64,000 nt of DNA, taken from contig JAYMGJ010000168.1 of assembly GCA_037178675.1 (NCBI GenBank), positions 1 to 64,000 on the forward strand, read 5' to 3'. Every line of letters begins with the position of its first letter. The first letter of the stretch is position 1. Of this stretch, positions 23,452-35,681 are shown piece after piece. Origin of the DNA: Scleroderma bovista (taxonomy: Eukaryota; Basidiomycota; Agaricomycetes; Boletales; Sclerodermataceae). A program made the position numbers and the translations under genes. The notes under the pieces are model-generated. The model was not told the origin of the DNA. It saw only the letters and a list, made by a program, of their open reading frames with translations, and ran no database searches.

Positions 23452-25059
23452 TTATCGATACTCGGCACCACAGTCACCGATGGTAGTGATCATCTGACGT
23501 CCGTTAGACTGGGCGAGCACCGATTCGATGTCCCTGTTGTCGGCCTCCGACAGGCTAAACCCAAAAATCTGCAAATTGTCATCCTGATGCTCGGAGATCC
23601 CCAGTCGTGCACCTGATACAAAAAATGATAGCAAAAATGAATCTCCGCTTCGACGAAGGAAAAAAAAGAGCACGGCCACAGGCTGCACGTACCGATGATC
23701 ACAGCTCCAACGAACGGGTGATCAAGCACCCATCGCGTAGCAATGTTGGCGATGCTCCGTCCATGACGACTGCCAATCACGCGCAGCACCGCTAGGAGAG
23801 ACTGGAAGAGTGCCCATGTGCCCCAGGCCCTCACGATCACGTCAAGATACTGAAAAGGATGCAGGAACGTAGGGTGCTGTGAGTGACGGCCAGCGCGCAT
23901 GCAATATCATTACTTACCTTACGCTGTGATGGTGTCAACTCCCCGGCATACAGATCTGGTTCCGGTTGGTCGAGCCACTTGTCGGATAAGAACCCACCAC
24001 ACTGGTCGTTACTGTCAGGAGTGGCGTCACGCTTTAGTGGCAAAGGACTTGCCAATGTACCATATGTCAGCAGTTTGATATTATGGCGCTCGCAGACGTC
24101 TGCCATGCCGTGTAAGGGCCGAGTGTCGATAAGGGAGAACTGGGTAGAGCATATGAGGAGAGCATTTCAAATACTTCAACAAAGATCCATCCGTACTGGC
24201 ACCTGATTCGATACGATAAACCCTGGTCCGAGCTGCGTGCAGATCTCGTCCGTGCGGACAGCATCGAAATTGCATAGACCCACGGCAGATATCAAGCCTT
24301 CGTGTTGTAAGTCCTGGAGTACCTGCAGGGCGGTAAGATACCCCTTGTCTGAGTAGTCCTGCCAATGGAACTAGCACACGAAAGCGGAGATTGTAAGCTT
24401 AGCACGATACATTACGAGAGACCAAGGTACCTGGAGCAGGTCAACAGACGTCGTTCGCATGCGCTTCATACGCTCTCGGACCACAGCTTCCGCGACAGAA
24501 CGAGAGGGTTCTACCTGTCGAAACACGCACCACTTGGTGGCACCAATGACCCGTTCTGACTCTGGGAGAGTTTCTCTGAATTGACCCTAGATTGTTGGGT
24601 GTTTGAACGGCGCATAGTACCGAAACATAGCTGGACAACATACGAAGAGGATCTCGGCGCTTCCATAGTGATCGGCTAGCACCAAGTCAACGTTAGCGAT
24701 GGAAACAGCTCAGGGGTAATAAATTACCCTATACATCGGTGGTGACAGCCCATGGACAATGAGAATGCCGAGCAAAACTCAGTGACTGCCAAACCCACCA
24801 TGTCTTGAGGAAATGATGCAGCATTTTAGATTACCAGATCTTGCCAGGGAAGGAATAGCGCCGCACCAAATGCATTGTAACCCAGCTCAACATGCCGAGC
24901 CATACCCCGACGGATCTTTGCTGTCGGGGCACTACCCCAGGCATTGCTAGAAAGTTGCCAGAGTCCAACCCATATTCTTGGAACGGTGAACGGTCCGAGT
25001 TCGAAGGTCTCCAATGATGGCTTACTGCTTGACATTGCGGGGGAGTTCAGGGAGTTCAA
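23452..25059 (-). CDS. Aldo/keto reductase
   Basis: Exons read leftward from MSSSKPSLETFELGPFTVPR (ATG at 25059 or 25035). Visible blocks are ADHYGSAEILF near 24640-24690 (Asp and catalytic Tyr region), ESERVIGATKWCVFRQVEPS near 24520-24570 (catalytic Lys), RMKRMRTTSVDLLQFHWQDY near 24360-24460 (with the His of the active site), LQHEGLISAVGLCNFDAVRT near 24260-24320, and IKLLTYGTLASPLPLKRDAT near 24010-24080. RWVLDHPFVGAVIIGARLGI follows near 23600-23740, and then the C-terminal NADP-binding helix region FGFSLSEADNRDIESVLAQS. Together these cover the whole (beta/alpha)8 barrel. Length and motifs fit an NAD(P)H-dependent oxidoreductase of unknown substrate. I saw no break in the frame, though not every intron was traced. 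Confidence 0.87.
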
Positions 25060-25762
25060 TAGAAACTGGGCAGCCTATTTAATGACGTTGCATCAAGCTC
25101 CGTCCCAAATGCACTCAAACGCGTTGACGGGGGCGCTGTACGACCCCCCTACGACCCTGACTGTTTTGCAGTGGAGGTCCCAACCCGCCTGTAGGTACGT
25201 ATGCGATGCTTGATCGCAGACAGTTTTCAAATTAAGGGTAAGCAGGGGGTGGGTCCAAGCCAACGCAGCGCCGGGCAACTAGAAGCATGCCGCCAGGTCC
25301 ATTGAGTCTGAAAAATCTGAACCGAGGTCATCGGTTGACGTTGAATTTGAATAAATGATGGAACTGATCAAAATGCACGACGATCAACATGGTGCTTACC
25401 ATATCGTACATTCTGTCTGCATTTCTTGTCGAGAAATATAAATGTAACACAGCTTCGCTCACCTTTGTGGACTCCGAAACAACTCAACTTGCACCGCAAA
25501 TATATCAGGTGGAGTGCAAAAACTTCGATCATATCAAGTTGTTCTTGTATCTCCCCAGGCTCAGCTAAGCGCTTAGCTCTCAAGGATGCCAGCTCCAGAT
25601 ATCGCTACTCAATCACCAGATGGCAGAAAAGCACTGGGACATATGTGCGTATCTACATCAACATCACACTTTCACAGCACCTGATATAGGCTCCTTCCAG
25701 AAATCTCATGGTACGTCACTCTGCAGACCCTGTTGGCACGTTGTTATATGCGTTACATGCAG

Positions 25763-26424
25763 GTCGATACACTTATAGCGAATGCCACGATTGACGAGTA
25801 AGGCTTTCCTGTTCGATCATCGCATATTAGAAGTCCAGGCTCACGTCTCTCTGTTAGTCTGCGAGCCATTACCAGAAACCTCCTGGCAACAGGGTCCCCT
25901 GGTCTGGCGTCTGCGTTCACAGATGCAGCACGCACCCGCCTGCGTCAAACGAGCGCCAAGCGTATAGCAAATGCCAACGGGCTCTTCGAGAGAGGAATAG
26001 ACGGGATCCATGCCGTCCCTACTACACACCTTGAAAACACACTAGCTCGTGTCCGCTCTCTCTACGGGGCGGGTATGGGTTTTGCAAGCTTGGTGCCTCT
26101 CACGTCCATAGTAAGTGCGACAGTGGGGCTAAGGTGGGAATGGGATGGGTCCATGGCTGCGACACTCGCGGTCATAGATACAGATATCAGTCAAGCAATA
26201 CAGGTTGGCTCCAGTGCTCCAAGCTTTCGATCAGTCGCTAACTCATGAAGCAGAGCTGCAAAGAAGAACTTGAAGGCGGTCGCGTGAATGACCTCACATC
26301 GGCTCGAGAGACGGTGGACAAACTTTGGACCAGCGTGCAAAACAGTTCAAGCGATGTCGAGGATTGGGGTGGTGAATTTCCCTTCGAAAGGGCTGCCACT
26401 AGCATTGAATGCTGGAAGATCTAA
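25763..26424 (+). CDS. Hypothetical protein, 3' exons (5' end unresolved)
   Basis: Plus-strand exons give VDTLIANATIDE (25763-25798), then after an intron AITRNLLATGSPGLASAFTD, TRLRQTSAKRIANANGLFER, and MGFASLVPLTSIVSATVGLR with two short hydrophobic runs. After another intron (GTTGGCTCC...GAAGCAG) comes CKEELEGGRVNDLTSARETV, with a stop at 26422-26424. The coherent frame, splice sites and amphipathic helices indicate a real gene. Further exons probably lie upstream (a possible one near 25550-25650, ALKDASSRYRYSITRWQKST), so the start is not set. The paired hydrophobic segments with a Trp (LRWEWDG) near the C-terminus hint at a membrane-associated, possibly mitochondrial protein. I do not recognise the family. 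Confidence 0.5.
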
Positions 26425-27569
26425 CCAAAGCAAATGTAACCATATGTTGTCGACAAATACCCTCCAAGGGTGTCACCTGGCCACCCTTGTAAAAATGTCC
26501 CTGATACCTCTGTGTTTTCTGTACCAACAAAAGGGTCATTGTTGTGTGATTGCTACCGGCGGATCGCGGGGTACTGGTGGTTCCGGCGTTCATGTGAGAA
26601 CCCAAAGGTCTTGTGCCCGCCTAATCAGAAATCGAGGAAAATTAAGCTCCGCGCGGTGAGCCAATGCGGTTTTAGGGAACCTATATAATTGTAACGCGGA
26701 GAAATATTGAGTCACCGGATGCAACCCGAATATTCCCCGGATCCATGTGATATTGGCTGATTTGCTGCAGCACCCAAACTTGCATGTTTCCGTTGATGTC
26801 ATTTCATAACGAGGATCACTGAGCCCGAGGTCTCCAACTTCAGTATGGGCCAAAAAATTACCCCAGGGGAGGCCCAATGTGCCACCAAAAATCGTGTGAT
26901 CCTGGAGCGTAACTTACTTGTTGGGATCTTAATGTGGATGCAATAGTATTTAAAACCGCCAGTGCCGTGGTGTAGGAAGTTGGCGTAACGCGAAGCTCAG
27001 TGCCCGGCGCCCAGCAACCAGGATCACAGAACCCTTCACGGGCAGTGCAAATAGTAATGAGGGAAAACCCAAGTCCAAACTTGCTACTTGACGCAGCATT
27101 GAAGTACCTTTGTTTGAGAGGCCCACGGTCTCGTCTTGAACCGTTTCGCCGAGGAATATCTGTCCCTTGGTTCTAACACATGGATGGACAATGTCACGAC
27201 TCACCTAGCAGGCGGCCTTCTCTGATTCTGGCGTTCAACTGAACACGGCATTCCATGGTCATGATGTCAGCAGGAAAAGTGCTAGCGCTCACCTGCCACT
27301 GCCGACCACCGTGTCTAAAGATTTCAAGGAAAAGAATGTCAAGTACGAGGTGGATTGTGTGTACACGCGACCTCGGTTGTGTGTCATGGCTATTTGTTCC
27401 GGTTCGGTTTGATCCGGTCCTTGTGTTATTCATAATCAGGCCACCGTGCGGCTCAGATCAGCTACTAGTCTCTCTGTGCAACCGGAGGAGTGATTTTAAC
27501 TCCACTCCCTTGGTTAGTATCTCGCAAGCATGGATCATCATCGTTGTCTCCCCGTTTACTGTACCCTGT
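26425..27569. other. Region without recognisable gene
   Basis: Short frames on both strands, none with recognisable domains or convincing splice structure. It may include the lost 5' end of the MFS pseudogene. Confidence 0.4.
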
Positions 27570-29708
27570 AGTGAGCGTCCTGCCTATCCACGAAAACATC
27601 CACGATCTCAGCGGAAAACCCCCGGTCGAGGAAGTCAGACAATCCAATATAGTGCATCCATACCTCGAGGCCCATGATGACCCACAAAACATGTCTGCAT
27701 TAAGACGTTGGATAGCTGTCCTGGACATCAGCTCAGGGGCTCGTTGCGTGCATCTTCTGTGGTGAGTAATCTCGTGATTCCAGGCTGGTTTCACCGAGAC
27801 GGGTACCGCTAAAACGTTCCATGTATCACACGAGGCCCGGCGGTGACCATTCTTGATATAAGCTTATTTGTTGCAGGACTTGGTGTAGGTCCATTGCTCG
27901 TAGGTCCACTCCCAGAAGGTTGTGGCAAGTGAGACTTTTTCGCCCATCATTTTCTCAAATTACTATGATGAAGGCCGGAATATCATATATCGATCGTCGT
28001 ATGCTTTATTCTTTGTATTCGCATTCCGGTAGCAGTGACTTTTACGCCCAACACTGATAAGCGGACAACCATTTTCTTTATTGATGACCGACCTCACCCT
28101 CTTGTCTCCAGCCGTCTTTCTTATCTTCAGGCTGGTCACGGGCTTCTTTGGCTCCGCCTTTTTGGAAGTGTGGCGGGAGGGAGCGTGACTGATATGTTTC
28201 CTGCTTTCGAAAGCGGCAAAGTGCCTGTGCCATTGGTCATGTGTGATTATGTCCTCTTACCAAGAGTTTAGTCCCATCATGGGCTGTGTACACCCTGTGA
28301 GCTGACTGGGAAACCACGATTGGAAATACTGACAGCTGCTAGTTCTCCGTTTACTCGTCCGGTCATCGGTTTTTTGGTTGCTGGGTAAGTCATGTTCCTC
28401 TCATGGTTTATTTCTGTGCTAATCAAACCAAGTTAGTTCAATGCGCTTCGCATTTTTTCCATCTGACCTTTCTAGAATTTATGCTGACAATGGACCTACC
28501 GTGTGGACTTGTCCTGGATTTTCTTAGAATGCCTATCGTTGTTCCTGGTAGGCCCACACGGCAGCTGTATAATTGTCGCAGTTCGCCAGTGTAATCTAGC
28601 TTGTCCCTGAAACGTACGCTCTTGTTATCCTCAAGAAGCGGCTGCCAAGTGGGTGGTTTCTTCCAGTAATCTTAAATGTACCCCTTTTACACACCTCTAC
28701 TAGGCTGCGCAGTGAGACCGGCAATCCAAATTATTGTGCCCCGCTTGACAGAAGGGAAGAAAGGCAATCTTGATTAGTTGTTACAAAGCCTTTCCGTCTG
28801 CTTTCCTACCTTTTCACTGATTTGAATGAGTTTCAAGAACTTTCACCGTTCGATAGAATGGCCTTGCTACTTAATACATGGTACGTATCACAGACCGACA
28901 CTATATAGTCGCTACAGATTGTGCTGACAACCCTGGTACATAGGAATGTATTGTTACATGGTTCGCTGTACATAGCATTCCAAGTCTTCCCTATAGGAGA
29001 AGCATCATTTCAGCACGTAAATGACGGGCCCTCATGCCTCGGACTCGGGATGGGAATGGTTATTGCTAGTATTTCGACTCAACTACTGTGGAACAGGCAT
29101 GTTCTTCCCGTGGGCATTCGAATTTCTAGAGCTATGATCCATTTCTACGCAACGGTCTTTCGCACGAAAAGCTTCAGAATGCAATGGGGATTTTCCACCT
29201 GAAGTCACGCTCATCATGGGCCAAGCTGGCGCAGTTCTTGTACCAATCAGTACGTCACTCTTCCTATTTGTTAACCCGTTTAAACCATGTCAGGTCTCTT
29301 CTGGCTTGCATTCACGACTTATTCTGATGTTCATTGGATTGTTCATATCATTGCGTCAATCCCCTTCGGCTCTGGCATTTATTTCTCCTTCGCATCCACA
29401 TTCACGTATCTTGTAACTGCATACCGTCCGCATCTCCGCTTCGGCTACGGCAAGTAACAGTGCTTTGCGGCGTGCATTCGCAGCTGCATTTCCACTGTTT
29501 GCGCTAGCCATGTACAATCGACTAGGTACAGTCGGGGACACCGCACTCTTGGCAACTCTCACGACCGTCACAGTGGCCCCTTTACCGTGCGTACTGATGT
29601 AGTTCCTGGGATGGTGTATAACGTGGACTAGTTCACTTACTCTATAGGTCCGTCTTTTACCGCATCGGAGAACGGTTAAGGAAGAACCCGACTTTCGCTA
29701 TTCACTGA
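27570..29708 (+). pseudogene. Decayed MFS transporter (DHA1-like)
   Basis: Pieces follow the order of a 12-TM drug:H+ antiporter: AHDDPQNMSALRRWIAVL near 27670-27720, FTETGTAKTFHVSHE near 27790-27830, VTILDISLFVAGLGVGPLLV near 27850-27900, RSSYALFFVFAF near 27990, LIFRLVTGFFGSAFL then SVAGGSVTDMF near 28110-28200, SPFTRPVIGFLVAG near 28345-28386, VPETYALVILKKRLP near 28605-28650, IMGQAGAVLVPIS near 29213-29250, and the C-terminal VFYRIGERLRKNPTF with a stop at 29706-29708. The pieces lie in different frames and not only because of introns. A shift occurs between FHVSHE and VTILD, one base is missing at ATTCCGGTAG (about 28010-28019), and two bases are extra at TTTTTGGAAGTG (about 28160-28170). 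Three indels in conserved segments point to a dead gene. Confidence 0.75.
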
Positions 29709-30084
29709 CTGCACCGATACCTGCACCAACCTACGCCGAAACAAAGTCAGCACACCCAGCCCCATACCACTCACCTACTATTTACTTTTAGTCTGACCCA
29801 TATTTTCATTATCTTTGGCCTACTTGGCCAGCCACTTGACAAAAAGGCAGGGTGAAGGCAATCGGTTGTATATATTGAGCTGCATTGACAGCGAGGGGGT
29901 ACAAGCATACTCGCGGGTATAACGAGTACGAGAAGGGGGCGAACAAAGAAAAGGTTGTCAAAACTCGGAGAGGTTGTCGTTTTTTGACTGTTATTAAACG
30001 CGATTCTTGGTGAACCGAGAGAACCAAGAATTTAATACGGATCAGATGTCCCGCCACTGGCAGGGCTCAGCTTGGTTGGCTGGT

Positions 30085-30240
30085 GCAGTGCTTTAAAACT
30101 TTCCTGGTCATCAGTTCTGGAGCTCTTTGCGTGATCTTCTATGGTGATCAAGTAGTCTCATGACTTTTGTTCTCTCTCTAAAATATTTTCCAGGTCGCTT
30201 TTACGAAGTTCCACGTATCGTATGAGGGAACTGTTCTTGG
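30085..30240 (+). pseudogene. Second MFS fragment, similar to 27710-27840
   Basis: The stretch reads FLVISSGALCVIFYG, then after a GTGATCAAG...TTTTCCAG gap FTKFHVSYEGTVLG. This is the same pair of blocks, with the same intron position, as in the MFS pseudogene 2.4 kb upstream. Nothing of the downstream transporter is present, so it is a truncated copy. About 400 bp between the two relics (29709-30084) show no gene. Confidence 0.6.
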
Positions 30241-30579
30241 TATACATAGATGAAAAGTTTTTTTTTTACCGTGCTGGAGAACAATTAATGCATTTACTGG
30301 TCAATAGACTACTGTAAATCATAGATGCAACACCCAATGACAATAGTTACCATACAAGTCCCATGAAGGTGAATGCATGCACAGCATAGTGTGGAGATCC
30401 AACACGCCTTCCTGCAGCCGATCAAGATCGGTGCCAGTAGATATAATGAAGACCTCAAAACAGACATATCTTTCCGATCAACACTCCCAGCCTCATCTCC
30501 ACTCCCCCTTCTCCAGAAGTTCTGTCCAGTGAACAGCCACCTAGGGCCCATGACTAATGCTATGTGCAGGAAAAGCCGT

Positions 30580-31980
30580 ACTGGAGACACCCCACGTAGA
30601 CATAGAGGAGTATTGCTGAGGCAAGGAACTTGTCGCTTGTCGGATCGAGAGGATAAGGCGGCAACCAGCAGAAATTGTAATCGGCGCATTGAAGAGGAGT
30701 GTGTTGGCGAACTCCCGACCCTGGAGACTCACATTCGGAAGGAGTAGAATAAATGTGACGAGAGGACTGCATCCTCTTGTCAGGTTCTATTCAGCAGTGA
30801 CATGAGAATGCCCACCTGAGGAAGTATACCACATTTCCGTGGATCAGAATATCGACTAACTGTGACTTGTTAAACCTTAACCGGGCATAAGACTGCTGCC
30901 TTGACTGCTGGACACCGGCCCAGACAGCAAGTAAAGCCAGAATCGCGTCGAAAGCAAACCAAGCGATCCATATGTACTCGTATGCAGGGATGATGTAACC
31001 AACACACAGATCTATCTCGTTGTAGTAGTGTCCTGTAATGTAAATATGTTCGGCGAATGTTTCTGCGGCAGAGATCAGAATATTTAACAGTGAAAATACC
31101 AATGAAAGCCAGCACGGACCAGAACCTAGAAGACTGGTTCCGATCAAGATCCACAGCATGGAACCAACCTCTGCGGCAAATAATGCCACCATCAAGACCA
31201 GAAGCTTCTTCGAGCAACCATAAAGTGCGTAAAGGCGCAGCTGTAGTACCACTGGGATAACTTGAGCAGGGCCACGTTAGATGATTGAATTGTAACTTTA
31301 CCTTGTACCACCCACCAAATAATAGAACCCGCCCAAGCTTCAGAGCCGAAGGTAAATTGACCTACCACTTTGTTAATAAAGAGAAGATATGGCTAGATAT
31401 CACATACAGCTAGATGATCACACCGATGCACATGGAGTTCAGTAGCATATTCTCAGAATCGGTATCAATATAATGGATACGTCTATCATGCCTCAGCTGG
31501 TGCAATCAGTACACGTTTCTATTCCAGGCTCACTTTATCTGTTCTTCGGAGGAGCGATACTTCCCCGCCAATCTTCAGCACCACGAGTAAAATAACGACG
31601 ACTGCCATACGCACGGACAGTGACGGTCCTATAAACGGAAGTTTCACTGGGCATTGAATCGTATAGAAATCGGACGACTTACAAATTATACAATGTTCCG
31701 AAGTACCGAATCTATCCCAGCCTGCGGTCAGAAGCCGTCAATGCCATATACACCAAAGAAATTCGTACGAATACATATAACACAGTCGACAACTTCCAAC
31801 TTGGACGCTTCTGTAGTGGTCGACGGTCAGCCAAGTTAAGCAGAATTCATACAACGAAGGATATACCCAGATGAATTCAATCTGAGCATGAGCAATGGAA
31901 TTGTCAGGTAAGGAGGGAAGAAGACGGAGAAAATGTAGTCCACACCTTTTCATCTAGGGTAAGAACTCGTCAGCAACTTT
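30580..31980 (-). CDS. DUF6533-type integral membrane protein
   Basis: The central exon (about 30830 to 31240) encodes VVLQLRLYALYGCSKKLLVL, an AEVGSMLWILIGTSLLG helix, YIIPAYEYIWIAWFAFDAIL and ILIHGNVVYFLR. It is preceded by FGSEAWAGSIIWWVVQ (about 31300-31350) across an intron ending CTCAAG, and followed by ANTLLFNAPITISAGCRLIL near 30640-30710. The pattern of aromatic TM helices with the Y-A-L-Y-G motif and the loop NVVYFL is that of the large Agaricomycete family whose N-terminal domain is DUF6533, of unknown role and with a 7TM-like topology. N-terminal exons near 31840-31970 (IEFIWVYPS) are only tentative. The gene may be complete, but the frame in the first third was not traced, so decay there cannot be excluded. 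Confidence 0.65.
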
Positions 31981-32741
31981 CCATCTCCAGTAAGATGGGT
32001 CCGTCTTCGCTCACAATAATCATAGAATAGGAGCGCCGTAAATGCCACTGTAGTGTATATAGTTCAGCGCATGATTTCTTAACAAACGGGTACACCCACA
32101 GCGAGTATTCCATTCAAACCAAACTTCTGTAAGTAGTGGCTCCAAAGGACCAAATTCATCTACTGGTATCGGAGACCCGACAACTATTGCCATGGTTCGC
32201 AGAGTGGGGGAACACTGGTTGGATGGTCGAACCGCGAGAAAGTCGTGGTCTTTATCTTACATACCGTAAGGAATTCATCATGTGCATTGGAGCGGTGGCA
32301 CTCCTTTAGTGTGGTAGTACTGTTAGCCGAACACGTGCATCACCATACACCAACTCTGGTGTTACTTTGAATGCCCGGAAGTGAAAATACTTCCATCTGA
32401 CACTTCATGGTAGCTGATAAGAGCGGCCCCGTAAAAACAGACAGATAAACTGTACTTATCTAATATCTATGAACGGTATTGACGGTGAGGCAATCCGAAT
32501 AGTTGCGCGGGTATAATACATCATGCGTTGTTAGGGGTAAAGTATGTCAGGAGTATAAGGAGTTAAACAAGATACCAGGAAGGGAACACGAAAAAGTCGA
32601 AATACTGAACGCAAAGGCAAAGGAACCATTCCCCCACGAACGAAAGCGAAGCAAGCAGAAAGTGACGAAGGAAGATAGCCTGTGCTCCAAAAAAAAAAAA
32701 AAGTAGTATCTAAAAAAGGTCAAAGCATAGAAACGAAAATG
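31981..32741. other. Intergenic, no gene seen
   Basis: AT-rich spacer between two minus-strand genes. It ends in an A14 run near 32689-32702 just downstream of the next gene's stop codon; no coding pattern. Confidence 0.5.
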
Positions 32742-35681
32742 TCATAGATCATAGGTCTGTCCCTCGTCATCGCTCATAGCATATAAACTTAGACTGGCCA
32801 TATCTCCAAGATGGAGCTCGTGTTCCGGCCGGAGGTGAAGACTGGTAGGAGATCCAGGAACCTCCGTCATCGAGAAGTCGGCAGTAGCCGGCGAGATGTT
32901 GCCCATCGAAGCATGAACAGAGGATAGGGACTGCTGGCTACCATGTCCGTTCATTGCGCTATTTCCATTCAGTCGTTTTGGTAGACCATGGCTTAGTGAG
33001 GATGGCGATACCGAGGTTGATGACAAGGTGGCCCGTTCGTGCATGGCTTCTTCGTGCATTAGTAGCGTCATGTTGTTCGGTACATTGGGGAAGATGGAAG
33101 ACGCTGTACTTGCCCGTCGTGGGTTGCTTGAACGTGGTAAGGTATCGAGGAAAGCGGGAGTCCGAGATGGTGATAGTTCGCGTTTGTGAGTACTCAGGTC
33201 TACTGAGGATCCTGCTTTGCCATCCGAATGCAGCAGAAAGCCCGAATGCGATCGATGAATGGGAGGGCGATGGGATGTAGTACCCAACGGACTTGGCGTG
33301 ATCTTCCGATCAAGTGGGGGCCTGCCGTACGAAGGTTGCGTAGCGGGTCGAGGAGCCTGAACACCATTGGCTAACCGCCGGAGCTGATCACGTAGCCCTT
33401 CGAGTTCATCTTCGAGCTCTAGGATGCGATCACGGAGTTGGCTGTTTTCTTCTCGCAATGTCTTAGTCGTTCGTTGCGAATCGGATAGCGCAGCCAGCAA
33501 CGCCTCCGTTTCAAGGTCATGTTTTTCTTTCATGAGTTGAATCGCTGTTTGTTGCACGGACGACGAAGCAGATATCGACGTTGGCGCCGTAGAGCCAGCA
33601 GAAAAGGTGGTGCGCGGCACCGAGAAGGTAGGGCTCCCACCCCACGTAACACCGCCCTCGGAAGGGGTCATCACCCGAGAGACGCTGCCGCTGCGACCCC
33701 ATGAAGACGTTGATGCCGCTTCAGAGAACGCCATCCGAGAGGGAACATAACGTTCCTCGCGCTCGTTATTTCCCCTCAAAGAACTATATCGCCCAAGAGG
33801 GTTTGTTCCATCCCGATCAATATCTAAGAGTCCTGCTGCGGCAAATGCTTTTGCTGTCCGTGGCCCCAGCCATTCCATCACTGGAGGACGATTAGAGAGC
33901 GATGACGACGGCCGTATCGGCGACACCCTTGAGGAGCCGGAGGTCGGAGACAAACGCGCTTCCTCGACACTCATACTCCGTTTCCGGTTGGAGAAAAGAT
34001 GTGCCCGCCGCCGTTTATTTACCTCCAACTGACCCCCTAAATCGAGACTCGGTCGGGCTGGCGCTTGTCGATGGTTGTCGGACACGGTTCTGGACGAACT
34101 CTGGGAGCCTGGAGATGGCGAGTCATTGCTTGATGCGTTTTGAGGATCGGTCCGGGAGTTACTGGGCGTGTATGATGAGGTGTGACGATTCCCCATACGA
34201 GAACTAGGTGGTCGTCTTGGAGGCATATCGGCGGACGCACGAGAATTTGCTGGCGATATACCATTAGTTGAATGTGCTTGTGGGGATAATGGCGAAGGAG
34301 GTTGGTGACGTTTCTTTGGCGCTCCGTGCGGAGCTGACGGACCAGGGGACTCCTTCGGTGACGAATTTGCAGTCGGCGGCACAGTTGACACCGAACGTGT
34401 AAGACGCGGGAGTGACGATGCTGCAGGGCGGGAAAGGGACGTCCTGGATAATGATATTGACCGCCTCTGGGGTGATGACTGCGCAGCGGCACTAGACACT
34501 GGTGAAGGAGGTATAACAGCGCCAATTCGAGGTGAATTTGTCGGCGTTTTGTGTTCCAGACCAGGGGCGATAGGAGGGGACGGAGCAAGGAAATGATTTG
34601 GACTTAGAGCATGCGTCCGGGGTCTAAGGTTGCTGGAAGGAGACAAGCGATGAAGTTTTCCGTTCAGTCTATGAGGGCTGAGAAGTTGTGCGAGGTCTGG
34701 GTCCAATGCACCAAAATCAAACGTCGCATGCGGATCCACTTCACCTCCCAAGACCTGGATCTCTTGCAGCTCATCAGCGCTCTCTTCCACAACTACACCA
34801 TCTACGCCCTTCAGCCATTCGGTCGCTGCTACAGCATCTTTGACCATGAGTGCATCCATCACCTCGGCGTTCAGCTTCGACGTGGACAAGTCAAGCACAG
34901 ATCCATTCCTAGAGTCTGGAGGAGAGAACCGACATTCGTCGTGCCTGTCTAGGCAGAAAGGTGACTCTGGAGAGCTTGCGGGGCTGACCGAATGTGTCGA
35001 GTCATTGACACAGGGTATATGCTTCGATATTCCCGAATTCTCCGCCTCGATAATAGTGGATAGATCAGCGCCTAACGGAGGCCCAGGTGAGGGCACGGGC
35101 AGCACTATAGAACATCACAATCGACACAGACAGAGACGTTGCAGTTTCTTACCATATCGACCATCATCCATTGTTGTCGACGTTTGTGAAGGTATCGTCG
35201 AGTCCGAAACGGACCTTCCTAGGTCGCGATTCCGTTTGTGTGCCATCATTTCTTCTTCAAAAGTTTGACTGGGTCGTGCGATGGCAATAACGGGGAACTT
35301 TTCAGGGTCATCTGCAGGGATAAAGGAGGCTGAAGGCTTCCTCTCGTGAGTTATCGAGCGGCGTAGTGAGCCTACGAAGGAAGCTTTCGGGGTGTTGGGA
35401 CTGGGAGTAGCCGAGTTTGCATTCTTGTTGGGCCCAAAGGGAAGTAGGTTTCGCAGTGATCGGAAGGATGGTATGGAGGACTGAGGAGTCTGTGGACCCA
35501 AAATTGCTGAAGCAGAAACGGAACTGGCATGCAGAGTGCTTTCTGACGTGCGACGGGGTTGAGGACCGAGAGATACGTGCGGGACTGGGAGGCCGCTGGA
35601 GATAGAAGTACGGGATGTGCGCGGGGTGACGATGGGTATAAAAGAGTGGCCCGGGGAGCGCTGCATCGAGTGCTCTGCCAT
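32742..35681 (-). CDS. Large Ser/Pro-rich protein with one coiled coil, function unknown
   Basis: Two exons, 35153-35681 and 32742-35104, are joined by a 48-bp intron (GTAAGA...TTCTATAG), giving about 963 aa. Most of the chain is low complexity with many SP/TP sites, fitting a phosphorylated scaffold. Ordered pieces are FEEEMMAHKRNRDLG (end of exon 1), MDALMVKDAVAATEWLKGVDGVV, MEWLGPRTAKAFAAAGLLDIDRDG, and a coiled coil of about 70 residues (IQLMKEKHDLETEALLAALS through RDQLRRLANG, near 33370-33560). The C-terminus is EHELHLGDMASLSLYAMSDD. The short conserved-looking segments separated by disorder resemble cell-polarity or cytoskeletal adaptors, but I do not recognise the family. There is no signal peptide or membrane segment. 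The frame is open throughout. Confidence 0.75.
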
